Of a DNA stretch of 64,000 nt, positions 1 to 8,077 are shown piece after piece. The translations under genes were made by a program, and so were the position numbers. The notes beneath the pieces are model-generated. The model saw only the letters and a list, made by a program, of their open reading frames with translations. It ran no database searches and was not told where the DNA came from. Origin of the DNA: Bdellovibrio bacteriovorus. Its GTDB lineage: Bacteria; Bdellovibrionota; Bdellovibrionia; Bdellovibrionales; Bdellovibrionaceae. Every line of letters starts with the position of its first letter. Positions within the stretch are counted from its first letter, which is position 1. Location of the stretch: contig NZ_LUKF01000016.1 in the NCBI RefSeq assembly GCF_001592755.1, positions 310,001-374,000 of the forward strand. Direction: 5' to 3'.

Positions 1-617
1 GTTCCATTTCGGTTGATCACAGGCACGAGGCCGCGCCCCTCAGTCTGAATACGGTTGAATACAAAAGCCGCGTTTTCATGTTGAAGACGCACGCAACCTC
101 CGGATGCGCGGGATCCCAACTGTTTGTAAAGTCCCGGTGTTGTCGCATGAACGGCAATACCCCCGTTGAAAAAGACGGCGTAAGGCATTGGAGTCTTCCA
201 CGTTTCCGAATAATGATCTTTGTTCAACATATAGGGATAGAAATAACCCGTCGGAGTGACGGAAAAATAAGTACGACCACTTTTCGCGGTTTCCCATCTT
301 TCACGTCCTGTAGAAACTAGCCAATCATAAGTTAAGAAGCCATTAAGATAAACTCGCATGCGTTGGGCACCGACACCGGCCGCCTTTTTGTTGATGATTA
401 ACACGACTCGAAATTCACGAAATACGTCCAGTGATTCCGTGCGAGCGATGTCGTCCACCGACTTAACGACAAGAGGAATTTCGGTGCGCGGGAAACCACT
501 CTCTTCAGCGATTTCATCCGGTGACATCAAGTCATCAAGGGGTTGAGGTTCTAAGGACTCTTGTGCCTGAGCGTTCAGCGATAGCAACAACAAGAGCGGC
601 AAAAGATATTTCTTCAT
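1..617 (-). CDS. L,D-transpeptidase (YkuD family), 3' end cut off by window edge
   Basis: Reading from ATG at 617 (AAGGAGA Shine-Dalgarno just upstream) gives a protein with a Sec signal peptide (MKKYLLPLLLLLSLNAQA, residues 1-18) and a YkuD catalytic domain. The active-site pattern is clear: H157 in AVHATTP, then SGGCVRL with nucleophile C175 and R177. Family knowledge: these periplasmic enzymes form 3-3 cross-links in peptidoglycan or attach proteins to it. The frame is open to the first base of the window, so the C-terminus is missing here. In a predatory bacterium such enzymes can act on self or prey wall; the sequence does not say which. No operon partner is visible on its upstream side. 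Confidence 0.9.
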   Translation of the reverse strand, partial: MKKYLLPLLLLLSLNAQAQESLEPQPLDDLMSPDEIAEESGFPRTEIPLVVKSVDDIARTESLDVFREFRVVLIINKKAAGVGAQRMRVYLNGFLTYDWLVSTGRERWETAKSGRTYFSVTPTGYFYPYMLNKDHYSETWKTPMPYAVFFNGGIAVHATTPGLYKQLGSRASGGCVRLQHENAAFVFNRIQTEGRGLVPVINRNG

Positions 618-763
618 GGTGTCTCCTTCATATTTTTCTGAGTCGTAAAAAGACCGGACTCAACGCTACCCTCGTGATGAATTGGGGCTCAAGACGATAT
701 TGTCTAGTTTGTCTGAATAAACTTTTGACGAGGTATTACGAAGGATGGCCGCAAAGGCAGCGT

Positions 764-1717
764 CTAAAAATGCAGATTCACGTTCACCGTGACACCCGGA
801 TTTCTGACGAAGTTTGTTTCACGGACAAAGTCGATATTGGGAATAATATCGTAATCCAGAATACGATTTAAAACGATGTGTCGCCATGTTACTGAAAAGT
901 TGTAACCGGCCAACTGGTAATTAGGACGATTTGAAGAGGTCACAAAAATGGCATACGACAAGGAACGACTTTTTGAAAAACTCTGTCCTAAAGACACGCC
1001 ATTGGTAACAGTAAAAATATGGGGACGACTTTGGTAATCCCCTTCATTGATCAAAGTCACTGAGTACTTTGCGCTCAACGGCCAGTTGAAGTTAAGAGCT
1101 TCAAAAATTCCCGCACCCTTTCCTGGAGTCGCGTAAAACTCAAGTTCCGGATTGATACGATAAGTTTTCTCTTGAACGATTGTTTCAAACTTCAAAGAGT
1201 GCGATATCGCCGGCGTTCCTTCAAAAGTGATCCGCGGCTGAAATGAAGTTCTAATGTCGCCCATCCTTTTGAATAGACTTAATGAAGCTCCGTAGTTTCT
1301 TTCGCGCGGCTCGGTACGAAGATACTTTGTCTTCGCATCTCTTTCTTCATTTTCATCATAGCTGGTAAAGGTCAGTTGCCAGTACTCTTCCACATTCGGA
1401 AGACGAAGATCGATATTAAAGTTGAAGGCTCCGGAAGTACCGTCAAGCTCGGTGTAATAACCAGAAGATTCTAAGGTCACGACAGTTTTGTTCGGACGCT
1501 CAGTGTATCGTTCCCCCGCTAAAAACACATCCAAACCGTCGGCCACGCTATCCAACCATTCTGACACGTTGACGTTTTGCCGAATGATGGTTTCCTCAAT
1601 AGTTTCGGGGGCGGCTGAACTTGAAACCGAATACACCAAAACTCCAAGACATAAAAAGGCCTTCCACGAAGTGAAGTTCCTTTTACTTGAAAATTTTGAT
1701 TGTATTTTCTCGCTCAA
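764..1717 (-). CDS. Predicted outer-membrane beta-barrel protein, unknown family
   Basis: This 317-residue protein starts with TTG at 1717, preceded by GGGAG at good spacing; no ATG start is available near the signal peptide. It has a long positively charged n-region, a hydrophobic core (AFLCLGVLVYSV) and likely cleavage after SSSAA. The mature part has alternating polar/aromatic strands and ends in NVNLHF; a terminal Phe is typical of BAM-assembled barrels. I recognise no family. It is divergent from the gene at 1734 with only 16 bases between the start codons. A role in the outer membrane is inference from the signal peptide and strand pattern only. Confidence 0.65.
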   Translation of the reverse strand: MSEKIQSKFSSKRNFTSWKAFLCLGVLVYSVSSSAAPETIEETIIRQNVNVSEWLDSVADGLDVFLAGERYTERPNKTVVTLESSGYYTELDGTSGAFNFNIDLRLPNVEEYWQLTFTSYDENEERDAKTKYLRTEPRERNYGASLSLFKRMGDIRTSFQPRITFEGTPAISHSLKFETIVQEKTYRINPELEFYATPGKGAGIFEALNFNWPLSAKYSVTLINEGDYQSRPHIFTVTNGVSLGQSFSKSRSLSYAIFVTSSNRPNYQLAGYNFSVTWRHIVLNRILDYDIIPNIDFVRETNFVRNPGVTVNVNLHF

Positions 1718-1733
1718 AATTTAATCTCCCTAT

Positions 1734-2378
1734 ATGGACCACTGTAAACTAATTTCTGGTATCTTGTCCTTTATTTTGTTGTTTTCTTTCGTTGAAAACG
1801 CACACGCCTATATTCCTCAAAGAGGCAACGTCCACACATCCATTGGTCCCTATTTTTATCGCACAAATTATGACGGTGAAGGCTCTTCACCGGGCTACAA
1901 CACGGGCGTGAACTGGGTGATCATCGGTGATGTGAACGAGCGCGGAAGTCTAGAGTTTACAACAACCTTCATGAACAAAAGCTTCGTCGGAAGAGATGAT
2001 GGCTATGTCGTTATTGAAGAAACACAAGTGGTTCATGCCGCTGCCGGGTATCGTCGCTGGTTTGGCGAGCGCTACAGTGCCGTGATGTCGCTGTATACCT
2101 CGTACCCTCTGGGAGATTCAGAAAAAATCTACAACACATTCCCCGGTACACCCGTCACAACATACGCACAAGAAAATGCAGAGACGGGCCTGGATTTCGG
2201 TCTGCAAGCAGAACTGTGGTCCCGTGGACGTTACGCTTTCACAGCCGAGGGACGATACTCTTGGTCTTTAACAAAAAAGCATGACGAGTTTTCCGATCAA
2301 TATGGTTTTATGATTGTCCTGCGCTATTTCTTTCAAGGACAGAATACTCCCCGCGAAGATATTGACCTCTTAAAATAA
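1734..2378 (+). CDS. Predicted secreted outer-membrane beta-barrel protein
   Basis: The 214-residue product has a Sec signal peptide (about residues 1-25, ending ENAHA). The rest is rich in aromatic residues and has the alternating pattern of a small beta-barrel (for example SYSWSLTKK and FMIVLRYFF near the end). No family was recognised. The ATG has no convincing Shine-Dalgarno; the stretch before it (TAATCTCCC) is the complement of the ribosome-binding site of the divergent gene. The two genes therefore share an extremely short start-to-start region, and at least one promoter must lie inside the other gene. A terminator follows immediately. Confidence 0.6.
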   Translation: MDHCKLISGILSFILLFSFVENAHAYIPQRGNVHTSIGPYFYRTNYDGEGSSPGYNTGVNWVIIGDVNERGSLEFTTTFMNKSFVGRDDGYVVIEETQVVHAAAGYRRWFGERYSAVMSLYTSYPLGDSEKIYNTFPGTPVTTYAQENAETGLDFGLQAELWSRGRYAFTAEGRYSWSLTKKHDEFSDQYGFMIVLRYFFQGQNTPREDIDLLK

Positions 2379-2407
2379 AAAAGCCCCAGCTTTTCGAGCT
2401 GAGGCTT
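2375..2407 (-). terminator. Rho-independent terminator of proS
   Basis: An imperfect stem (AAGCCcCAGCT with AGCTGaGGCTT, loop TTTCG) is followed on the minus strand by a run of six T. It lies 23 bases after the proS stop codon. It may also slow transcription of the converging gene that ends at 2378, but there is no T run in that direction. Confidence 0.8.
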
Positions 2408-2429
2408 CGCAATCTAACAAATTACCTTA

Positions 2430-3929
2430 TTAGTAAGATTTCGCGAACAAAACCCACTTCGTTGCTGGCTTACCAGAGAAGATGCAGTTTCCAGTGACCG
2501 CTTCTTGTTGCAAAGGAGCACAACGTGGCGTCACTTTTAGTTTCGCCAACAATTCATGACCCATTCCCTCTTCACACCATGGCACCATCGCAAAGCCCGG
2601 AGCTGAAGCTTCGTCGCCTGAGAAATACTTTTCAAAGTCTTGCAATGAAGTGATGCGCTTGATGTTATCATCACGGAATTTTTTCGCTCTTTCAAAAAGT
2701 CCATCTTGGATTTCTTGCAGAAGATTTCCAATATTCGCGACGAAATCGGCTTTCGTTTGAGACGCTTTTTCTTTAGGACCGCGATCACGGCGACCTACGA
2801 AAACCTCTCCCTTAGCCATATCACGTGGACCGACTTCCACACGCACAGGAACACCTTGCTTGATGTACTGCCATGCTTTTTCTCCGCCACGCATATCGCG
2901 ATCATCAATCTTCACGCGCACTGCGGATCCAGAAAAGTTTTGTTGTTTAAGTTCTTTGGACAAAGTTTGCACATACTCAAGAACTTGTGCTTTTTCTTCG
3001 TCATTGCGATAGATCGGGATGATCACCACATGCAAAGGCGCAATTTTCGGAGGTGCCACAAATCCGTTGTCATCACTGTGGGTCATGATCAAACCACCGA
3101 TAAGACGAGTTGAAACACCCCAGGATGTTGTCCATGCGAACTCTTCTTTACCTTCCGCACTCAGGTATTTGATCTCAGAAGCCTTAGCAAAGTTTTGACC
3201 CAAGAAATGCGAAGTCCCCGCTTGAAGCGCTTTACGATCCTGCATCAACGCTTCGATCGTATAAGTGTCCACCGCACCTGGGAATCTTTCGTCCGGCGTT
3301 TTCATACCTTTAATCACTGGCATCGCCATGTATTGTTCAGCGAAGTCAGCATAGACATCCAACATTTGCAGAGTCTCTTCTTGCGCTTCTTTTGCCGTGG
3401 CATGAACGGTATGGCCTTCTTGCCATAGGAATTCAGCCGTTCTTAGGAACATGCGTGTGCGCATTTCCCATCTCATGACGTTACACCATTGGTTCACCAA
3501 GATAGGAAGATCGCGATAAGACTTCACCCACTTAGCAAACTGGTGGCCGATGATGGTTTCGGAAGTAGGACGAATGATAAGTGGCTCTTCAAGCTCACCG
3601 TCGGGAACTAACTTGCCTGTGCCATCGCCTTTAAGACGGTGATGAGTCACAACGGCGCACTCTTTAGCGAAACCTTCGACGTGGGCCGCCTCTTTTTCCA
3701 AGAAGCTAAGAGGAATCAACAATGGAAAGTAAGCATTCACATGACCGGTGTCTTTGAACATACGGTCTAGAACAGCTTGCATGTTTTCCCAAACAGCATA
3801 GCCCCAAGGTTTGATCACCATGCAACCACGGACCGGAGAGTTTTCCGCCATGTCAGCTGCTGTGATCACCTGTTGGTACCACTCAGGATAATTTTGTGCT
3901 CGTGTAGGAACAATCGCTGTATCTGCCAT
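2430..3929 (-). CDS. proS: Prolyl-tRNA synthetase, short (archaeal/eukaryote-type, ProS type 3)
   Basis: The 499-residue enzyme charges tRNA-Pro with proline in the cytoplasm. The N-terminal NYPEWYQQVITAADMAE segment, the class II motif 2 region (RPTSETIIGHQFAKW, then RTAEFLWQEGHTVHAT) and motif 3 are plain, and the C-terminal zinc-type extension ends in a Tyr (LFAKSY), as in ProS type 3. The bacterial editing (INS) insertion is absent, so this is the short form of about 500 residues, not the roughly 570-residue bacterial form. Start is ATG at 3929. It lies 14 bases downstream of the ntrX-like gene on the same strand and may be co-transcribed with it. It ends at a strong terminator. Confidence 0.95.
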   Translation of the reverse strand: MADTAIVPTRAQNYPEWYQQVITAADMAENSPVRGCMVIKPWGYAVWENMQAVLDRMFKDTGHVNAYFPLLIPLSFLEKEAAHVEGFAKECAVVTHHRLKGDGTGKLVPDGELEEPLIIRPTSETIIGHQFAKWVKSYRDLPILVNQWCNVMRWEMRTRMFLRTAEFLWQEGHTVHATAKEAQEETLQMLDVYADFAEQYMAMPVIKGMKTPDERFPGAVDTYTIEALMQDRKALQAGTSHFLGQNFAKASEIKYLSAEGKEEFAWTTSWGVSTRLIGGLIMTHSDDNGFVAPPKIAPLHVVIIPIYRNDEEKAQVLEYVQTLSKELKQQNFSGSAVRVKIDDRDMRGGEKAWQYIKQGVPVRVEVGPRDMAKGEVFVGRRDRGPKEKASQTKADFVANIGNLLQEIQDGLFERAKKFRDDNIKRITSLQDFEKYFSGDEASAPGFAMVPWCEEGMGHELLAKLKVTPRCAPLQQEAVTGNCIFSGKPATKWVLFAKSY

Positions 3930-3943
3930 CTGTCTTCTCTTTC

Positions 3944-5320
3944 TTAATTGTCTTTAGTATCGATACCGTAGGCTTTGATCTTTCTGTGAAGATAACTTCT
4001 TTCCAGACCAATCACTTCTGCTGTCTTACTGATGTTTCCGCTATTTTCGGAAATCTTACGAAGCAGATAATCTTTTTCAAACTGAGCGCGGGCCTCACGG
4101 AATGTGGAAAGGTCCTGCATCTCGACTGCTTTTTCATCGTCTTTGTCGATAAGCCCTGCAAAACGCAAGTCATGGACGTCGACGAACTCTCCCGGAGTCA
4201 AAATATACACGCGCTCGATAAAGTTCTTAAGTTCGCGCACGTTTCCAGGCCAAGTGTAAGCAATCATTTTTTCGATCGCTTTTTCAGAAAAAACTTTTTT
4301 CGGATAACCGCTTTCGCGAGACACATTGTCAGAGAAATAAGACACCAACACAGGGATGTCTTCCATGTGTTCACGAAGTGCAGGAATGCGGAAAGGAATA
4401 ACGTTCAGACGATAATAAAGATCTTCGCGGAAGCGCCCCTCCTTAACCTCTTTCTCGAGATCTTTAGAAGAAGCAGCAATGACACGAACATCATTTTCGA
4501 TCAGTTCGTTACCACCAACGCGGGAGTATTTCTTTTCATCAAGATATTTTAAAAGTTTCGCCTGACATTCTTTGTTCATCTCGCAGATCTCTGCGATATA
4601 AAGCGTCCCACCTTGGGCTAGATCAAGTTTGCCTTTTTTTACTCGGTCTACGCCGGGCATAGCTCCCTTTTCGATACCGAAAATTTCGGAATCAAGAAGG
4701 TCTTCCGGGATACCACCGCAGTTGATTTCAACAAACGGACGGCTGGCACGCGCGCTCATGTAATGCACGTTTTGCGCAACAAGTTCTTTACCCGTGCCCG
4801 CCTCACCTTGAATTAACACCCAAGAGTTTGTTGGTGCCACACGCGCGATGATTTGTTTCGTCTGCATGATCGAAGCCGCTTCACCGATAAGCGCGATGGA
4901 CTTACGAAGTTTATTTAACAACAACGCTTTTTCTTCTTTTTGTTGTTGGTAACTAAGAATGTTTGAAATCACGATCAGGATCTTATCCATGGAAAGTGGT
5001 TTTTCGATAAAGTCCCAAGCGCCCAGCTTTGTTGATTTCACCGCCGTTTCAATCGTTCCGTGACCCGAGATCATCACGAACTCCAACTGCGGAAATTCTT
5101 TACGAGCCATTGTTAGAACTTCGATACCATCGTACTTGCCGGGCATCCAGATATCTTGAAACACAATATCAGGTTGAACTTCGCGGATAGCTTTCAGTCC
5201 GGACTCTCCATCATGAGCTAAGAAAACTTGATAGCCTTCGTCTTTCAAAGAAGCCGAAAGCACATCACGAATCGGAGCCTCGTCATCAATAATCAGAATT
5301 TTTGTATTTTGAGCTGTCAT
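3944..5320 (-). CDS. NtrX-like response regulator with degenerate AAA+ domain
   Basis: A 458-residue three-domain regulator. Residues 1-120 are a receiver with phospho-acceptor D56 (DIVFQDIWMPG) and MISGHGTIETAV. About 145-385 is a sigma-54 activator AAA+ domain with intact Walker A (GEAGTGKE, 172-179). At 219-224 GAMPGV replaces the sigma-54 contacting GAFTGA loop, and Walker B reads TLYIAE, with A243 in place of the metal-binding Asp. Residues about 425-450 form a Fis-type helix-turn-helix. Family knowledge: NtrX proteins of some alphaproteobacteria also lack GAFTGA and act as sigma-70 regulators. Thirteen bases separate it from the upstream ntrY-like kinase, its likely partner. I infer DNA binding without classical sigma-54 activation. 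Confidence 0.85.
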   Translation of the reverse strand: MTAQNTKILIIDDEAPIRDVLSASLKDEGYQVFLAHDGESGLKAIREVQPDIVFQDIWMPGKYDGIEVLTMARKEFPQLEFVMISGHGTIETAVKSTKLGAWDFIEKPLSMDKILIVISNILSYQQQKEEKALLLNKLRKSIALIGEAASIMQTKQIIARVAPTNSWVLIQGEAGTGKELVAQNVHYMSARASRPFVEINCGGIPEDLLDSEIFGIEKGAMPGVDRVKKGKLDLAQGGTLYIAEICEMNKECQAKLLKYLDEKKYSRVGGNELIENDVRVIAASSKDLEKEVKEGRFREDLYYRLNVIPFRIPALREHMEDIPVLVSYFSDNVSRESGYPKKVFSEKAIEKMIAYTWPGNVRELKNFIERVYILTPGEFVDVHDLRFAGLIDKDDEKAVEMQDLSTFREARAQFEKDYLLRKISENSGNISKTAEVIGLERSYLHRKIKAYGIDTKDN

Positions 5321-5333
5321 CTAGGACCTCTTT

Positions 5334-7538
5334 CTACTCGCCAGCAGGTTTCCAAGCACCCACTTCATTGACTGGCATTTCGATCACCATCTTAACCCCT
5401 TTGGGTTCATTGGCTGTCGCACGAATGAATCCATTATGATCTTCGATGATCCTTTTCACAATGGCTAAGCCTAGCCCAGTTCCGCCTTCTTTTGTAGAGT
5501 AGTATGGCTCAAAAATGCGACTTCGATCTGCCGCAGGAATACCTTCACCATTGTCTGACACCGTCAAACGCACAGTTTTGATGTCCTTGTCGTATCGAGT
5601 CACGATTTCCACTGTGGCCTGTGGCTCTTTTGCAACAGCCGAAACCGAGTTATCAACCAAATTGACGATCACGCGCTTGATCTGATCGGGGTCAAACTTG
5701 AAGTCCGGAAGGTCACTGTCCTTTGAAAATAGGAACTTCACATTTCCATGGGCCTGACGATAAAGCCCCAAAGATTCTTCGACGACGCTATTCAGATTCG
5801 CCACCACGGGGCGCGCCTGAGGCAATCGTGCAAAGTTACTGAACTCATTCACCAGATTTTTCAAACCGTCCACTTGCTTCACGATCATCGTCGTACATTC
5901 GCTGAAAGCCGGATCGGTGATAGAAGCACCGAATTTTCTTTGCAAGCGTTCGGCAGAAAGCTTGATCGGCGTCAGAGGATTTTTAATCTCGTGAGCAATA
6001 CGACGAGCCACTTCCGTCCAAGCGGCCGCACGCTGCGCATTTGCAATCGGAGTCAAATCGTCAAACACCAAGATCTTACCCATCTCGTGCCCTTTTTCAT
6101 CCTTCAAGATCGAAAGAGTCATTAAGAGAGGTAAAGCCTCCCCTTGGACGTTCAGACGAAGTTCTTTTTGGATACTTTCAACTTTGTGATCGGCCATGGT
6201 CTTCTGCAGTTCAGCGAAAGTGCGGAAGTATTCCAAAGTCAGAAGATCACGAACAGATTTCCCAATGTATTTTTCAGGATCGATCTTCAACAGATGAGCG
6301 GCGTGACGATTGATTGTCGTCACAAACCCGTGTTCATCGACAGAGATCACCCCCGCACTGACGTTTTTCAGAACTGTATCGGTGTAGCGCGCATGCTGAT
6401 CTAATTCTTCCAGAGTTTTTTCCAAGGTCACGGTCATTTGGTTGAAGCTTGAAATCAAATCATTGATCTCTTCAGAGCCCGCTTGAATCTGCAACGGAGT
6501 GTAATCCCCTCCCGCGACACGTCGGGTGGCGCGTCCTAGCTGCACGATAGGAATGGAAAGCTGCTTTGCCAGATAGAAACCAAACCATGTCGCCGCAAGC
6601 AAGATCACAAAGGTCATGAGGACCAAGATGTACAGATAGATTGATTTCAAAGGATATTCGAGCGGGTTGATATCTCGAAACTCGTCATAGGCTGTTGAGA
6701 TGTCATTCATCTTAGAAATGAGCGACAGCGGCAAAAAGCTGGATACGACGATGGCCCCTTTTTCTGCACCCTCTTGGACAGGTACGATCACGCGCACCAA
6801 ATTCCCGTCTCCAAATTGATGGATGATGCTGGCTTCAGCTTGCAGCTTAATCCCTTTTTGCAGGAACTCGAGTGACACGGCCGGCACGTTAGGGACGGTA
6901 TCATCTTCCGCGGCAGAAACAACGCGCTTACCGAATAGCGAAGGATAATATTCCACTGCATCCAAGCTGAACTCTTCACGCAGGTTTTCAATGCGCTTTT
7001 TAATCTCATTCGGACTTCTTACATTGCGAATGGAATCCGCGATTTTGTGAGCGAAGTGGTAATTGTCTTTCTTTGCATTGAAATAATAAGCGTTCGTTAC
7101 TTCGATGGAGCTTTTTAAAACGCCCGCCATCTTGGCGCTAAACCACTTATCAAAACTGGAATTGATATAGAAAACCGAGATGATGAACATCAGCACTGTC
7201 GGAACAAAGCTGAAGGCTACGAAGGCGGCGATCAATTTTGCCTTGAGGCTGCTACCGAAAACTTTCCCCTGCCTTTCAACGAAAACCTTCACGACATTGC
7301 GGAAGATCATGAAAAGCAGAAGCAACAACAGGATGATATTGAAGTTTACCAGACCGAAGAAAAAAATACTGTGAACGAACGGAAGCTGTTGGCTGGTCGC
7401 GAAAAGACGGATTTCAAACCACGTCAGAAGACCAAATAAAAACGACACCAAAAGAACTAAAAAGATCTCGCGGCGTCGTTTCTTAAATTCCTGAGGACCA
7501 GGAGGCTGAAAATCGTCATTTACAGGGGTGTTTTCCAT
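5334..7538 (-). CDS. NtrY-like membrane sensor histidine kinase
   Basis: The protein (734 residues from ATG at 7538; a GTG at 7541 is also possible) has the NtrY layout. Three N-terminal membrane helices lie at about 26-48, 55-80 and 102-126, then a periplasmic sensor region to about 300 and a fourth helix at 301-325. A HAMP linker (325-375) and PAS domain (385-495) follow. HisKA has phospho-acceptor H517 in RIAHEIKNPLTP, and HATPase_c has N box NLVDN (627-631), G1 DNGEGIP and G2 GTGLGLAIV. It should phosphorylate the NtrX-like regulator encoded just downstream. It follows ribH by 14 bases, so it may be read with the riboflavin genes. The signal sensed is unknown. Confidence 0.9.
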   Translation of the reverse strand: MENTPVNDDFQPPGPQEFKKRRREIFLVLLVSFLFGLLTWFEIRLFATSQQLPFVHSIFFFGLVNFNIILLLLLLFMIFRNVVKVFVERQGKVFGSSLKAKLIAAFVAFSFVPTVLMFIISVFYINSSFDKWFSAKMAGVLKSSIEVTNAYYFNAKKDNYHFAHKIADSIRNVRSPNEIKKRIENLREEFSLDAVEYYPSLFGKRVVSAAEDDTVPNVPAVSLEFLQKGIKLQAEASIIHQFGDGNLVRVIVPVQEGAEKGAIVVSSFLPLSLISKMNDISTAYDEFRDINPLEYPLKSIYLYILVLMTFVILLAATWFGFYLAKQLSIPIVQLGRATRRVAGGDYTPLQIQAGSEEINDLISSFNQMTVTLEKTLEELDQHARYTDTVLKNVSAGVISVDEHGFVTTINRHAAHLLKIDPEKYIGKSVRDLLTLEYFRTFAELQKTMADHKVESIQKELRLNVQGEALPLLMTLSILKDEKGHEMGKILVFDDLTPIANAQRAAAWTEVARRIAHEIKNPLTPIKLSAERLQRKFGASITDPAFSECTTMIVKQVDGLKNLVNEFSNFARLPQARPVVANLNSVVEESLGLYRQAHGNVKFLFSKDSDLPDFKFDPDQIKRVIVNLVDNSVSAVAKEPQATVEIVTRYDKDIKTVRLTVSDNGEGIPAADRSRIFEPYYSTKEGGTGLGLAIVKRIIEDHNGFIRATANEPKGVKMVIEMPVNEVGAWKPAGE

Positions 7539-7552
7539 CACCCCATGCTAGA

Positions 7553-8077
7553 TTACTTTTTCGCTTTTTTCTTCTTTTTTTGTGTTTTTGATGCGGCTTT
7601 CGAGGACTTCGCCGCTTTAGGTTTGGCCATCATTAATGCCGTTTTCAAAGTCGCAGGAATCTCTTGAGTCAAACCAATCATTTCCATTACCACTTGAGCC
7701 GCTTCTTCACCTTTATTCCCGTGAGCACCGCCAGCGCGAGCCAACGCCTGCTCTTCGTTTTCAGTCGTTAGCACGCCAAAACCGATGGGTTTTTTGTAAT
7801 CAAGCATCAAACGAGTGATACCGTCAGTCACAGAGTTACATACATAGTCATAGTGAGAAGTTTCACCACGAATCACGGCACCCAAAGCGATAACACCGTC
7901 GCAACCGGCATCAAGAAAAGCTTGGCAAGCCAAGGGAAGCTCGACCGCGCCCGGAACCAAGGCTGCGAAAATTTCAACGCCTTCGCAAGACTCAAGGTAA
8001 GAGATAGCGCCCTCTTCCAATTTTTCAGTGATTTCATTATTAAAACGAGCCGTTACAACTCCAACTTTAAGTCCCAT
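7553..8077 (-). CDS. ribH: 6,7-dimethyl-8-ribityllumazine synthase
   Basis: This enzyme condenses 5-amino-6-ribitylaminouracil with 3,4-dihydroxy-2-butanone 4-phosphate to lumazine, the penultimate step of riboflavin synthesis. Visible family motifs are VTARFNNEITEKL, VPGAVELPLACQ, GAVIRGETSHYDYVCN and GFGVLTTENEEQALARAGG. At 174 residues it is slightly long because of a Lys/Ala/Ser-rich C-terminal tail (about 147-174, ending KKKKKAKK) that the family does not need. The start codon overlaps the ribBX stop (TAATG), indicating translational coupling. It is the last gene of the ribE-ribBX-ribH block. Confidence 0.95.
   Translation of the reverse strand: MGLKVGVVTARFNNEITEKLEEGAISYLESCEGVEIFAALVPGAVELPLACQAFLDAGCDGVIALGAVIRGETSHYDYVCNSVTDGITRLMLDYKKPIGFGVLTTENEEQALARAGGAHGNKGEEAAQVVMEMIGLTQEIPATLKTALMMAKPKAAKSSKAASKTQKKKKKAKK

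Noticed and set aside
3986-4552. 188-codon plus-strand ORF
   Set aside because: Antisense of the ntrX-like regulator gene; composition typical of a shadow frame.
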